A stretch of 64,000 bases of DNA, from contig JAQFVV010006273.1 of assembly GCA_028023455.1 (NCBI GenBank), positions 2,730,001-2,794,000 on the forward strand, given 5' to 3'. The notes under the pieces are model-generated. The model saw only the letters and a list, made by a program, of their open reading frames with translations, had not been told where the DNA came from and did no database searches. A program made the position numbers and the translations under genes. Origin of the DNA: Epiperipatus broadwayi. Its lineage: Eukaryota; Onychophora; Udeonychophora; Euonychophora; Peripatidae. This document shows, piece after piece, positions 48,784 through 59,850 of the stretch (the stretch's first letter is position 1; the number at the start of each line of letters is the position of its first letter).

Positions 48784-50421
48784 AATGTTTTAAAAAAAAT
48801 TAAAAATCTGTCTTAATGAGACTATAGTAAAAACAGAAATATATTAATATATTGTTTTAAAATATATCACTCCTTTTCCCTTGTATGAAATTTTATCTGA
48901 CTTGTATGCTAAAGAAAATATCTATGATTCAACAATTTTTCAAATTAATCAGATATTTATGTATGTTTCTGCATCTATATATAGTATTTTATTTATAAAC
49001 TTTTATTAAAAGTTTAGTATTCAAAATTGGTTTTTTTTTTTTTTTTTTTTGGATTTTTTGAGAAGAAAAATATTTAACATACACAAATATATTTAACTGT
49101 GTACCAATAATAAATAATGTTTTTTTTATTGCAGAACTGATTTAAAGTAAAATCACTAAAAATCACATGATCACCACATTGGAAATAAAGTTTATTTTTG
49201 AAATTTGTAGTTTGCATTCAGACAGCATCGTTATTATTTTACCCAATAATCGTGCACTCTAAAAAATTTGCATATCAAATATTAATAAATATTAAATTAG
49301 AGTAAATTATAATATTTAGCACAACTATTTAAAAATGAACTTATTTCAGTTGCTAGAGAGCATATGAGTTGATAAAAATACCAAGTTGAGAATAATAAAG
49401 TTTTCTTACAAGGAAAAAAAAAAGGAAGGCTAGAGCCATATTTACTTTTCTAAATGGTTTGAAAGTGAAGATTGTCATTTATACAAAAGGACATATTTGA
49501 AGTGATATGATGTCATCTATTTGTTATTTAAATTTTATATATATATGAGTTAATGGATATTTGAATTATAAACATTAATGTACATGAGTAACTCTAGTCA
49601 ACAGTTTTGATTATATATATTGCAGTGTGTGGGAGTCAATTATTCCCACACATAAACTCATTATTAAATTTTTTCCCAAAGTAAAGGAATATTTAATATT
49701 ATTTTTATTATTAATTCTTTATTATTATTTACATTATTATTATTGACATTTTTCAGAACAGTTAAATAAACTTGTCAAGTTTTAAAAGTTTATTTTTGCA
49801 TTGGTTATTTTAAAATTGATGCTTGCTTGGTTATTATTATTAAGAATATCCCTGAATGCACAGCATAGTTGAAACGGTTTAGAAAAAAACCCTTTAAGAT
49901 TTATATTTGCGTAGGAAAATTAATTTTTACTTTGTTCTGTTTGCAGTATAATTTTTCATAATAACTAAAGTTTTATTTAGTATTGAGTCCATATTGATTA
50001 CTCAGTGTGTATCTGAAAGTTTGTGTTCATCACATTTTACTTGTAATTATATGTTGAGATAATTTAGTCATCTAATCTTAGTTCTTAAATGTTTTGGGGA
50101 AAGTTCATACTTTATTAGAAAATTTTAATGACATTCATTGCTAATATTGCCAACCATATTAGTATATAACTCAAATTGGTACAATATATAACTTTTTTTC
50201 AGAGTGTTTTGACTATTGGTGCACTTGCATGATATTCAAAAGAATTATTATTAAAGTGTAAATTTAACATGATCCTATCTATCTAATCTATTCTCACACA
50301 GAAAATGAGTAGACTTTTAATATACTTATCTGTAAGTCATTTTAATTTCTCCATTGTTTTAAGAGCATAATTAAAGAGTACTTTTTAAACCTTTTAGATT
50401 ATTGCACCAGGCAGATTTACA
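48784..50421. other. Intronic sequence, no gene seen
   Basis: AT-rich, including a run of about 22 T near 49030. No feature was recognised. Confidence 0.4.
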
Positions 50422-50510
50422 TTTAGATATCTCTAAACAAGCTTTTTTTTTTTTTAATGATAAATGCTACTACAAGAGAAGACATTCAAATCATTTTTAT
50501 CTTGGATTGT

Positions 50511-50562
50511 CCCCATTCCCAGACCGGTTTCGACCTATGGGTCTCTTCAGTGAGGAGTTGGG
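50511..50562 (-). ncRNA. Type I hammerhead ribozyme, copy 1
   Basis: The minus strand reads CTCCTCA, core CTGAAGA, stem II GACC-CATA-GGTC, core GAAA, stem III as palindromic ACCGGT, cleavage-site C, then stem I partner TGGGGA. All invariant hammerhead bases are present (C3 U4 G5 A6 G8 A9; G12 A13 A14; A15.1-U16.1; C17). Stem III is only a six-base self-complementary run without a loop, as in hammerheads that act as dimers or in tandem transcripts. It should cut its own transcript after GGTC and release unit-length RNA. Confidence 0.85.
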
Positions 50563-50932
50563 ACATTAGATTTAGAAAACCAACTCAAGCAAAGCATTTA
50601 TCTAAAAGTTAATTGTTAGAAGAAGATCTGAAACTTTTAGGCATCTACATGTCTTTAAAGTCAGCTCTCCAACTGAAAAAATCATATAGGCCTGAACTTA
50701 ATTCAGATACTCCATATATTAGTAGGCTTAGCCATTTAATTTAGCCAAAGCCACAACAGCAAAATAATAATAGTAATAATAACAAGTCAGATGTCACATG
50801 ACTTATATATAGCTTGCACTTACAAATATGTAAAATTAAGAGCGTGCTAATAGCTCTAAACAAGCTTTTTTTTTATTTATGATAAATGCTACTACAAGAG
50901 AAGACATTCAAATCATTTTTATCTTGGATTGT

Positions 50933-50984
50933 CCCCATCCCCAGACCGGTTTCGACCTATGGGTCTCTTCAGTGAGGAGTTGGG
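50933..50984 (-). ncRNA. Type I hammerhead ribozyme, copy 2
   Basis: Core identical to copy 1 and 422 bases from it, same strand. The two cleavage sites would release a linear RNA of about 422 nt. Confidence 0.85.
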
Positions 50985-51561
50985 ACATTAGATTTAAAAA
51001 ACCAACTCAAGCAAAGCATTTATCTAAAAGTTAATTGTTAGAAGAAGATCTGAAACTTTTAGACATCTACATGTCTTTAAAGTCAGCTCTCCAACTGAAA
51101 AAATCATATGGGCCTGAACTTAATTCAGATACTCCATATATTAGTAGGCTTAGCCATTTAATTTAGCCAAAACTGGTCTGGGGATGGGGACAATCCAAGA
51201 TAAAAATGATTTGAATGTCTTCTCTTGTAGTAGCATTTATCATAAATAAATAAAAAAAAGCTTGTTTAGAGCTATTAGCATGCTCTTAATTTTACATATT
51301 TGTAAGTGCAAGCTATATATAAGTCATGTGACATCTGACTTGTTATTATTACTATTATTATTTTGCTGTTGTGGCTTTGGCTAAATTAAATGGCTAAGCC
51401 TACTAATATATGGAGTATCTGAATTAAGTTCAGGCCCATATGATTTTTTCAGTTGGAGAGCTGACTTTAAAGACATGTAGATGTCTAAAAGTTTCAGATC
51501 TTCTTCTAACAATTAACTTTTAGATAAATGCTTTGCTTGAGTTGGTTTTTTTAAATCTAAT

Positions 51562-51617
51562 GTCCCAACTCCTCACTGAAGAGACCCATAGGTCGAAACC
51601 GGTCTGGGGATGGGGAC
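51562..51617 (+). ncRNA. Type I hammerhead ribozyme, copy 3
   Basis: Same core as copies 1 and 2 but on the plus strand: CTGAAGA at 51576-51582, GACC-CATA-GGTC, GAAA, ACCGGT, C, TGGGGA. Stem I has six pairs (CTCCTCA with TGGGGA, one G-U) and two more after an internal loop. Confidence 0.85.
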
Positions 51618-51984
51618 AATCCAAGATAAAAATGATTTGAATGTCTTCTCTTGTAGTAGCATTTATCATAAATAAAAAAAAAAGCTTGTTTAGAGCTATT
51701 AGCATGCTCTTAATTTTACATATTTGTAAGTGCAAGCTATATATAAGTCATGTGACATCTGACTTGTTATTATTACTATTATTATTTTGCTGTTGTGGCT
51801 TTGGCTAAATTAAATGGCTAAGCCTACTAATATATGGAGTATCTGAATTAAGTTCAGGCCCATATGATTTTTTCAGTTGGAGAGCTGACTTTAAAGACAT
51901 GTAGATGTCTAAAAGTTTCAGATCTTCTTCTAACAATTAACTTTTAGATAAATGCTTTGCTTGAGTTGGTTTTTTAAATCTAAT

Positions 51985-52040
51985 GTCCCAACTCCTCACT
52001 GAAGAGACCCATAGGTCGAAACCGGTCTGGGGATGGGGAC
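51985..52040 (+). ncRNA. Type I hammerhead ribozyme, copy 4
   Basis: Identical core to copy 3, 423 bases downstream on the plus strand. Confidence 0.85.
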
Positions 52041-52211
52041 AATCCAAGATAAAAATGATTTGAATGTCTTCTCTTGTAGTAGCATTTATCATAAATAAAA
52101 AAAAAAAAGCTTGTTTAGAGCTATTAGCATGCTTTTAATTTTACATATTTGTAAGTGCAAGCTATATATAAGTCATGTGATATCTGACTTCTTATTATTA
52201 CTTTAGATATC

Positions 52212-52544
52212 ATGTATGTAGCTTTTTAAAAAAAAAGTCATTTTTTTCCGCTTCCCACTTTAACTACATTTAATTTATCCTCTCTAAAAATGATTGTGTT
52301 TTTTTTAAACTGGTTTTATTAATAAATGTCCTTTCATAGTCATTGTGTTTTATAGATGCAGTTTTTGTTTTCTAGCAAATCAATTTCAGATTTATTACAA
52401 ATTAGTGTTTCCCATAGTATGATATATAACTTGGGAAAATGTTCTGATATTATATTGACTGTAAATATTCTTTAGTTTGTTATCACTGCTATGTATGAAT
52501 ATATTACAATACCTATAACTAGTTTCTTCTTTGATATTTATTTT
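52212..52544. other. Intronic sequence, no gene seen
   Basis: About 330 bases between the target duplication of array 2 and the Penelope-like relic. No feature was recognised. Confidence 0.4.
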
Positions 52545-53250
52545 TGTTATTTATTTAAGATTTTCATTATAGTAGTTAATGGATAGCCATTCTTTGTTCG
52601 ATGCACATCATTTCTTTTTTCAAGCCATTGACTTGAGAATAAACTTATTTTTCTTTGCTCTAAAGTGGTATGACTTATCTTTTCTATGTTTCTAACATGA
52701 TTTAATATATTTTCTAGGTATTGTTTGTGTTCCTGGGTTTTCTGTAAACCATAGTTTTGATTTTTCCATGAATAGAGCACTATAATATGTGTGAATGTCA
52801 ATTTTCATCAAGTTCTAATTTTTTTGTAAATGTAATTAAAAAGATATGGTGTTGAAGAGTATTCAGAATATTTGTAAAAGTTCTTTACTATGTTTCTGTA
52901 CAACAAAAGTATCATCAATATAATGAAATCATTAGTTGAATATGGAGTAGTATTTATGGCTAAACCATCCTATTGTTTTGTTGGAAGAAGTCTATATTGT
53001 ATTGAAAGATATTATTGTTATGAAAAATGTAAAGTTTCTTTTACTACTAATAAATAATTAGAGGTGTTCTGGTTTGTAAGCAATACTTTTCTTAGAATAG
53101 ACAATGCTTTATTACAGTGTACTTGTGAAAAATGGACAGCATATGTGAATATAATTGTGTTTCAAAGATTGGCTTGTATAATCATCATAAAACATTTCTA
53201 GAATATTTTTTTTCTCATTTTTCTTTCTTTTCTTTTTTTTTTTTTGGAGT
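52545..53250 (-). pseudogene. Decayed Penelope-like reverse transcriptase
   Basis: Minus-strand translation in shifting frames gives, in order, FFTST near 53130, LQTRTPLIIYLLVVKETLHFS-like text near 53050, then HYIDDTFVVQKHSKELLQIF (catalytic codons 52911-52922), then ENPGTQTIPRK or KTQEHKQYLENILNHVRNIE, SHTTLE, FSSQWLEKRNDVHRTKNGYP. This is the palm and thumb order of Penelope-type enzymes: YVDDTF, then VYRKPTHTDxYL, then a final NGYP. Stops and frameshifts are frequent, so it is older than the 24.6-kb element and of a different lineage. It lies between the hammerhead array and the exon at 53487. Confidence 0.7.
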
Positions 53251-53486
53251 TAAAGTTGTCATACTCATTTATGAGTAGATATTTATTATTATTTCTGCAT
53301 AGAAATTAACCAAAATTGATTCTACAAGAGGTTATGCCTGTGTTCCAAAGAACTTCAATAAGAAATCTTGATAAGTTATGATCTAATAAATATCTAGAAC
53401 CAATAATGTCTTAATGGAACATTATTCATATGGATTTTAGATAGATGGTAGAAATAGAGAATTATAACATGCAATGTTAAACTTAC

Positions 53487-53686
53487 CCCTGAGCCAGCTC
53501 TTAACCAAACACTCAGCCATGATGTATTAAAAATGCTAAGTCCAATAAATAATATAAATAACAGATACGTAAATAAATTAAAAAGCAGGCCACCACTTTC
53601 TTTCATATAAGAAAAAATAACACCAACTTTTAAACTTCCAGACTGTTTTTCTTCATTTACAATTAATTGATCTGGAATACAATCAC
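53487..53686 (-). CDS. ABCC5-like exon: linker end and first helix of membrane domain 2
   Basis: A 200-base exon preceded by a long T-rich tract and AAAG, followed by GTAAGT. It starts with two bases of a codon completed by the previous exon and ends in phase 0. The peptide opens with a linker (DQLIVNEEKQSGSLKVGVIF; residues EEKQSGS-K match the EEKGQGSV-type motif that introduces membrane domain 2 in ABCC5), then YMKESGG, then a hydrophobic helix of about 25 residues, then WLSVWLRAGSG. The WLS-W---GSG pattern is a good sign of the ABCC5 group. A decayed Penelope reverse transcriptase lies about 240 bases downstream in the following intron. Confidence 0.9.
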
Positions 53687-54504
53687 CTTTAAAAAAAAAA
53701 AAAATCATAAAAATTGCACTTACATTTTGTATATGTATATATAATAATATACGGAAATTACATAAGGAAGAATGATAGCTGAAGGGAGCTTAAAAATCTG
53801 TGTTCAAACGCCTTATATAATTGTATCGAAAACTCCAAGTATATAAATTATACTTGTATTCAGTCAAATATATGGAAATGTATATATAAACAATTAGGGG
53901 GAAACAATGAAATATGAGTAAAAACTAGACAAATATGTTAAGTTATACTTTTTTTCATCTTTAATTAAAAAATATTCATGCAATTTCATTCATTGTGCTT
54001 ACTTTGAATTACACTCATGCAATTAATCTAAATATAAATGTCTAAATGTAAATGTTTACTAGATTTCATTGGTAATTGTTAAGTAAGTGGTATACAAATA
54101 TACCTATGTAATGCGCACATATAAAACCTTAGAATATATATATTTATAAAGCGATTCATTCATAAAACTAACAAAAAATATGAATAAAGATATTTTGATT
54201 AAAAATTATAGATTAGCATAGTAATATATATCTTTTTAAATGTTATTATATTTGTGTTGTTTACTGACTAGTTATGTATTTATTTATAAAGTTATATATA
54301 TATATATCACTTGATCATTTCTGATGGAGGAGAATGTAGAATGGAGTAGTAGACTTAGAAGAGGAAAAAAGGAAAGCGCAGTTGCAGATAGGATTATAGC
54401 AGTACAAAAGATTTCCAGTTAAATTTAATTAAAGTGACACAGGAAAAAATGAGCAGTGAGTTCTTAATTAGAAATGACTTGTGAACGACTGTTTAAAATT
54501 AGGG
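53687..54504. other. Intron of the ABCC5-like gene, right part of array region
   Basis: Holds the T-rich acceptor tract of the exon at 53487-53686. No element was recognised up to the SINE at 54505. Confidence 0.4.
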
Positions 54505-54590
54505 GAGTTGGTGGCCTAGCGGTTAGCGTAGCTGCATTCCAAGCAACTGACCCGGGTTCGCTTTCCGGTCAACGCTTTGACATATAAAAA
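54505..54590 (+). mobile_element. tRNA-Gly(UCC)-derived SINE head
   Basis: 54505-54576 fold as a glycine tRNA: box A TGGCCTAGCGGTTAGCG, anticodon loop ATTCCAA, box B GGGTTCGCTTT, acceptor stem with one mismatch and anticodon stem with one mismatch. Followed by TTTGACATATAAAAAAAAAA, the tail shared with the copy at 16800, then an A run. A dispersed SINE is more likely than a working tRNA gene. It lies in the 2.2-kb intron. Confidence 0.75.
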
Positions 54591-55930
54591 AAAAAATTAC
54601 AGGAGTTAAAGCAAGTGTATAGTCCTTAAAAATAAAGAATTTAAGAAATCATCTAATTAGAGATGAGCTCTAACTAGCTATCTGTTCACGATTATATTGT
54701 TGTTGCTTTTCAGCTAGTCAGACACCATTTAATCTATTAATTTATATATATTTCAGGAGAATAAACTCGTTAAGTTATTTAAATAAAACTTCTGTGTATG
54801 TTTCAATTTAAGTTATTATAAATTGTACAGCTGCTAGATTATAGTCGGGTCCCATACATATCAATTTGCAAAACATTTGATTTAATAAAAAAATTCTTAT
54901 TTAAATTAATTTTTAGCATGATATCTAAGCTTGATGCCTTTTATAGATTAGACAATATCTAATCTAAATATTTAGTCCAGAATGAAGTAATCATTTAAAA
55001 GCTTAATCACTTTTACACTATTATAAAATTAAATATTTATTTCTAATTATTGAATATCAAAATTCTTATAAATTTGAAAATAATAATTATACATGTTATT
55101 TATTAGTAAAAAAAAAACATTTTATTTGACTTAACACTTAAGTGATTGAAATTTAAAATGTTAGATCTTACTTATATCAATTATACGTAATACACAAGTG
55201 AAATTTACTTATAGACAAATTTTAAAACAATCTTAATCAAATGCAATTTTTAAAAAAAGGCTTATATCGTTCATCCAAAAAATGTAACTTGCAATTTTTG
55301 TGTTATAAAACAGTGTCATATACTTTAAGACTCATAAATATCTGCTTATGGCAATCTTATTTTCCTGATAATTTTTCGTAATTTCTTAACATAATTTTCA
55401 GTAGGTTCATCAATTAATTTATTTGGCTTGACATTACTAGATGATGTACATATTATTGGATATGTCTGTGTAATATAAAGCATAGTCAAAACTTCAAATA
55501 TTATGAAATTGCTCATCTTAATACAAAATTGAATGCAGAAATTTAAATGTATTATAATCTATAATGGATTTCTAGAATTACATATACCGCAGGTGCAACT
55601 AATGATTGTCTCTCTTTCTTAAAATATTTAATGCAGTCTGTTTTTGATCATTTCTTGTAGTATAGACCTGACCACAGTCATTAATTGGAAGTCTCAATTT
55701 ACTAATAGCAATGCTACTCATATAATTTTAAAACCTTGTCATTCTTTTGGATAGCTGATTCAGGTTACTATCTATTATCTGGCATAGTTAATGCCCTGAA
55801 TGAATACTTTTTCATTCTTATTTCATCAAATTTGAAGATAAAAACTGTACTAATTTATCAACTGATATTTTATCATTATCTGCTTTTTATAATATTAGGC
55901 TTAAAAAATATTGATTTAAATGATACTTAC
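54591..55930. other. Intron, no feature seen
   Basis: AT-rich remainder of the 2.2-kb intron, ending with the GTAAGT donor at 55925-55930. Confidence 0.4.
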
Positions 55931-55987
55931 CCTTGCTAGTTTTTATTATTTCTTCTTGTTTATTTTCTTGTGATGCCTTACTTTCTT
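55931..55987 (-). CDS. ABCC5-like exon: charged linker before membrane domain 2
   Basis: Short 57-base exon. The acceptor is TTTTTTTCATAG and the donor GTAAGT directly follows the base at 55931. It begins with two bases of a split codon, carries 18 whole codons (reading ESKASQENKQEEIIKTSK) and ends with one base that joins the next exon to make glycine. The peptide is Lys/Glu rich and hydrophilic, as expected of the poorly conserved linker between nucleotide-binding domain 1 and membrane domain 2 of ABCC proteins. On its own it would be unrecognisable; the support is the exact phase fit with the next exon and good splice sites. The exon before it was not found in the 8 kb to the right. Confidence 0.7.
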
Positions 55988-56829
55988 CTATGAAAAAAAG
56001 ATAAAAATAAAGATGTCAGTGTTTTAACAAACCATTTCAAGCAAAAAATTTATTCAACAATTTCTTATAGAATATCATTATATATATATAAACACATTGC
56101 AACAGGGAATATTACAAAATAAAATGTAATTAAATTAACCAAGTACATTTTCCGTACATTGACATAGTTATGGTCAGCAAACAAAAAAAAACTCAGTACT
56201 TTATCAATAAAAATAAAAACAAACAAACATTTTTTATTAATTAGAATGCTATTGGCTCTCTGTTTTGTTTGTGTCATTTTGTGCAATAAACCAAGCTTTT
56301 TTAATCTTATGCTTTCTATTGTTCTTTTCCTCACACATTACATTAACAATGCCAGGATCAAAAGCATGCTTATATTTTTTTTTGATGACTAAAAGTCCAA
56401 ATGCATTTGTTAAACCAGTTTTAGTATTTTTAATACATTAATGAATGGATGAATATTTTATATCTCAAATTTGCTTTTGTTTTATCTTAGAATATATAAG
56501 AATAATCCAAATGACTGCATCTCACTGTATATCTTGGTATTATTATTAACTTATTCAAATTAATGGGTGTCCTAAATTTAACATTAATCTTATCTGTATA
56601 GATCTTTTCAACATGCAATACATATGATGGTGTCATTCATTTTTATACTAACTTTTTCATTCCCAAACATAATGTTTCTTATAAAATGCTCAACATGATT
56701 TTATCATATCAAAAATACAAATTTTAAAATTCTCCATCTTGTCAGAAATAAATAGTTGTTTCAAAATAAAATTGCTCTTAAAACGATAACTTTACACATC
56801 ATTACTACTTGGAACTTCACATTATCACA
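55988..56829. other. Intron upstream of the linker exon, no gene seen
   Basis: No further ABCC exon (no Walker or LSGGQ-type motif) was recognised here. An 89-codon open frame on the minus strand (56065-56334) has no known domain. Confidence 0.4.
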
Positions 56830-57060
56830 TCCTCTATTATTGAAAGGTTTAAGAGTCATCACACAAGGAATTAAAAGTTCTGGTTTATTTTGAAATTCAA
56901 GAAGTAAATTTCCTCATCAATTTCAGGCTCTATAGTCCAATTTAATTCTGATTTCATATTTAATTTATTTGACATATAGTTAATAATGACCTATGGTCTA
57001 TATACAAAAACATCATCCACATAACCTACATAATCTTTCTGATATTTTCTAAATATAACA
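56830..57060 (-). pseudogene. Penelope-like reverse transcriptase fragment
   Basis: Minus strand reads RKYQKDYVGYVDDVFVYRP (catalytic codons 57012-57023), stop, then NKLNMKSELNWTIEPEIDEE and IYFLNFKINQNF. YVDDVF followed by a LxWTIExE and I-FL turn matches the palm end of Penelope-like enzymes, close to the 24.6-kb element (YVDDVFV, LKWTIEKEQ, INYLDL). It begins abruptly just before the catalytic motif, where an inverted copy starts. Confidence 0.65.
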
Positions 57061-57065
57061 ATTAT

Positions 57066-57300
57066 ATATATGCACATTATGTGGATGATGTATGTGAATT
57101 AGTCATTAAAAAAGAATGTAAACAAGAAAACAAATAATCAAAAAACTAAATAAGACATTAGTAAACAGTTCAACATATTTTTTGAAAAACAAATACAATT
57201 GCTTTTGATTTTTGGCCAATACAGATTGTTACATAGAAGGTCTATGGATATATAAAAGATACAAAACACCACCATTACCAGTTGTTAATTGAGAATTATT
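57066..57300 (+). pseudogene. Inverted Penelope-like reverse transcriptase fragment
   Basis: Plus strand reads AHYVDDVCELVIKKECKQE from 57071 (catalytic codons 57078-57089), then broken text with LNKT and NIFFEKQ-like pieces. It faces the minus-strand fragment at 56830-57060 with its YVDD only about 55 bases away, so the two copies diverge from a shared centre. Confidence 0.55.
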
Positions 57301-57574
57301 AGTGGTAAAAAGAAAAAAGAATCAGGTGGTGTAAGACATTAAATATATAGCTTTCCATGTGACAGCAACCAAAAGGGATGCATAAACAACTACAATTTAT
57401 CATTATTGATTTCAATTGCTGCTATGTTGATTTTATTCACTAGTTGCTAAGAGCAAACAGTAGTTGAGTCAACTATCTATTATTTAGGTATCTAATTGTT
57501 GGAAATTGTTGGATGCACTACCATGGATGTCATACTGCCTTTCTACTAACTTCTCTATACCATGAAATGAGTCC

Positions 57575-57870
57575 CTAAGTTAATATCTCATGTATAAATA
57601 GAAAAGCTATGGGAAAACTGAAACCCATTAACATTTTTAATGTAGTAGAATTGCTGTCATAAAATAAATCAAAACTTATAAGTAAAATAACAAACTTGAA
57701 GAATTGCTCAACAGACTTAAAAAAAGGGTATTTTTTCAAAATATTAGAATCTTTAATAATTATGATTGATTTTAGTACTTTCAATATGATGACATTAATT
57801 TTAATAATGAAAGAGGTGATTAATAATCTCTTCGTCAGTGTTTTTCTTTACCTTTTTATAAGACATTTTA
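57575..57870 (-). pseudogene. Possible Penelope-like reverse transcriptase fragment
   Basis: Minus-strand open frame with FFKFVILLISFDLFYDSNST and KMLMGFSFPIAFLFIHEIL. This could be the segment before the catalytic motif (relatives: hydrophobic helix, F-F-x-x-N-x-x-Y-x-Q, then G-xMGxPLSP-A). The match is weak and partial, with MGFSFPIA standing for MGSPLSPI. It lies on the same strand as the fragment at 56830-57060 and in the right order for one broken element. Confidence 0.35.
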
Positions 57871-59569
57871 AAGTTTGCTTTTTTATAATTTTTTTTTAAT
57901 ATAAATTGATTAACAATGTAAAGTTTCCTATTAAAATATATTGTATATAACTAATAACGAATTTATGCAAGAATGTGATTATACTTTTGACAACTTTCCC
58001 TTCTTTTTTTATAAGATTAAAGGTAGTTAAATAAAATAATAAATCCAATAAAAAATATGTATAAATATGCATGTTATAAAGATGATTTATGTATTTACAT
58101 ATGTACATGAGAAACATGATTTTTGTATTTCGAGTTTTTATATTTTTTTTGAAATTTTGTTATTATTAAAATATTGTTTAAAAGTTAATAGTAATGTTCA
58201 CTTTTTATTACTTTTTCAAACTAGTTGCAAAGCATCTGATATTTAAAAGAAAGTTTTAATGTGTTTCAAATCATATTAGGAGTAACATAGTTGAAGATAC
58301 TAAATATTTAAAAAAACAGTAAGGAGAAACAAATCAGGCTTTCAATGAAAAATTGTGTCAGGGAAATGAAAAGTATTTTTACTTTCAATACAAATAATAC
58401 TGATTTGAACTAGATAAGTTTTTTTTCTCAGTCTAGAAAAAGAAAGAAGTGCAATTATTGCTATCAAATATAGCAAAATTATCAATATTACTTTATTAAA
58501 AGCACACTACAAATAGTCAAACTAAGTAAATTAATGATGATAGGTACCTTTGAAACTGGTCCAGAAATTTACCTATGTTACAATGGATAAATGAAACTTT
58601 TGATGATACTCTGAGGATTATATAATTGATATAATCTCAAATAGGTATATAGTAACTGTCACTATATGACAGTTTCACTTTCATTATTATGAATTGTTTC
58701 CAATTATCACATAATGACCATTTACAAGAGAAAAACAAAAAATGTCAGGTCCCACTTATCATATCTTAATATAATCAAACCGATAAATCACATAAGTTGA
58801 TTTGCTTAAAAACATTTTAGGTTTTTGTTGGGTCTATAATTTATAATTACTTTTCTAGCTTTAGAAGCCCTTAGTCTTATAAAGTACAATGGTGATAATA
58901 AAAAAAATAACAATTGTGGTAGCTAAGCAAACTATCACATGTGTGTAATCATATTGGATAGGTGTGGAGCTAAGAAAAATAAATAGAAAAATATTTATAA
59001 TAAAATAGAACAAAACTGAAAGATTAGGTCAAGACAAGATTTAAAATAAAATAATGTAGACTAAAAACATCCAAAATGGTTTGAAACAGAATTAAATAGA
59101 ATGAAGAACTCAAACTTTTATGATAAATACATATATACAACAAATGAATATAAATGATCACACAATCTAAAGAAAAACTAGAACATAGGGAAAAAGAGTT
59201 TTGCATGAACCAGTGAAGTAATGCAGTCAAATTCCATGAAACCCTATCTCCACAAAATTCACAGAAAATACAAAATATTTAGAAAAGATAGAAAACTAAG
59301 CTTCATAAAACCAGCAGAAAGCCAAAATTGAGTGTTGTATTTTTAGACTTATTAAATAGAAAGCTATAATATTATCACTTGTACCAAAATATCTGAACAT
59401 ATGTAAATATGACTAACCAAGATGACATCAAAACTGTATATTTATTTAATGACAATCTAGTTTTATACATGAATCATAAATTTGGCTAAGAGACAAAATT
59501 GAAGGCTATTATGAATTATTCCTAAAAATGATAATCAACTAGGGACACATAACAATAGCAAAAGTTTTT
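57871..59569. other. Intronic sequence, no gene seen
   Basis: AT-rich, with no coding, RNA or clear repeat feature recognised. Confidence 0.4.
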
Positions 59570-59850
59570 TCACACAATAGTGTCATCTAGTGTAAGGTTA
59601 TGCATCATAATCCTTATCCACTGCTTTCTCATCCAATATCTCCAAATTGGTTTTTAGCTTATATCTTTTATTAATCAGAAGTTTCAGATCTAGGATCAGT
59701 GCACCTGAATCTTTCTTTATGGTGCACAACCTTCTAGCATCTGTTGATTATTAGAGTTTGCACCAAATGGCTCTACTACATGGAAAAAAATTGCAACTAT
59801 TTTAATAGCATGTATAAACATAAATAAAAGATAGTCATGTGATGTTTTAG
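59570..59850. mobile_element. Worn hammerhead-family fragment related to array 1
   Basis: 59600-59710 resembles array 1 in minus sense (TCATCCAATAT, GATCTAGGATCAGTGCA), including the place of the ribozyme, now unrecognisable as a functional core (CTGATTAATAAAAG on the minus strand). 59725-59845 resembles array 1 in plus sense (CTTCTAGCATCTGTTGATTA, AGTCATGTGATGTTT). So an inverted partial unit is followed by a direct partial unit, as in the two larger arrays. Target duplications were not identifiable. Confidence 0.6.

Larger units (their letters stand above)
50432..52201. mobile_element. Hammerhead-ribozyme repeat array 2 (retrozyme-like) with 10-bp target duplication
   Basis: A 1.77-kb insertion between two copies of TTTAGATATC (50422-50431 and 52202-52211). 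It consists of repeats of about 423 bp: unit 1 (50432-50858) and partial unit 2 (to about 51170) with the ribozyme on the minus strand, then unit 3 (51171-51596), unit 4 (to about 52022) and a partial unit 5 (to 52201) with the ribozyme on the plus strand. Copies are nearly identical, so the insertion is young. No protein is encoded. Small tandem hammerhead repeats of this size are known in animals as retrozymes and as terminal repeats of Penelope-like elements. The exact class here is inference; the ribozymes and target duplication are read directly. Confidence 0.85.

Noticed and set aside
51520-51735. 71-codon open frame across the hammerhead array
   Set aside because: It is a by-product of the repeated unit, which is non-coding in all copies.
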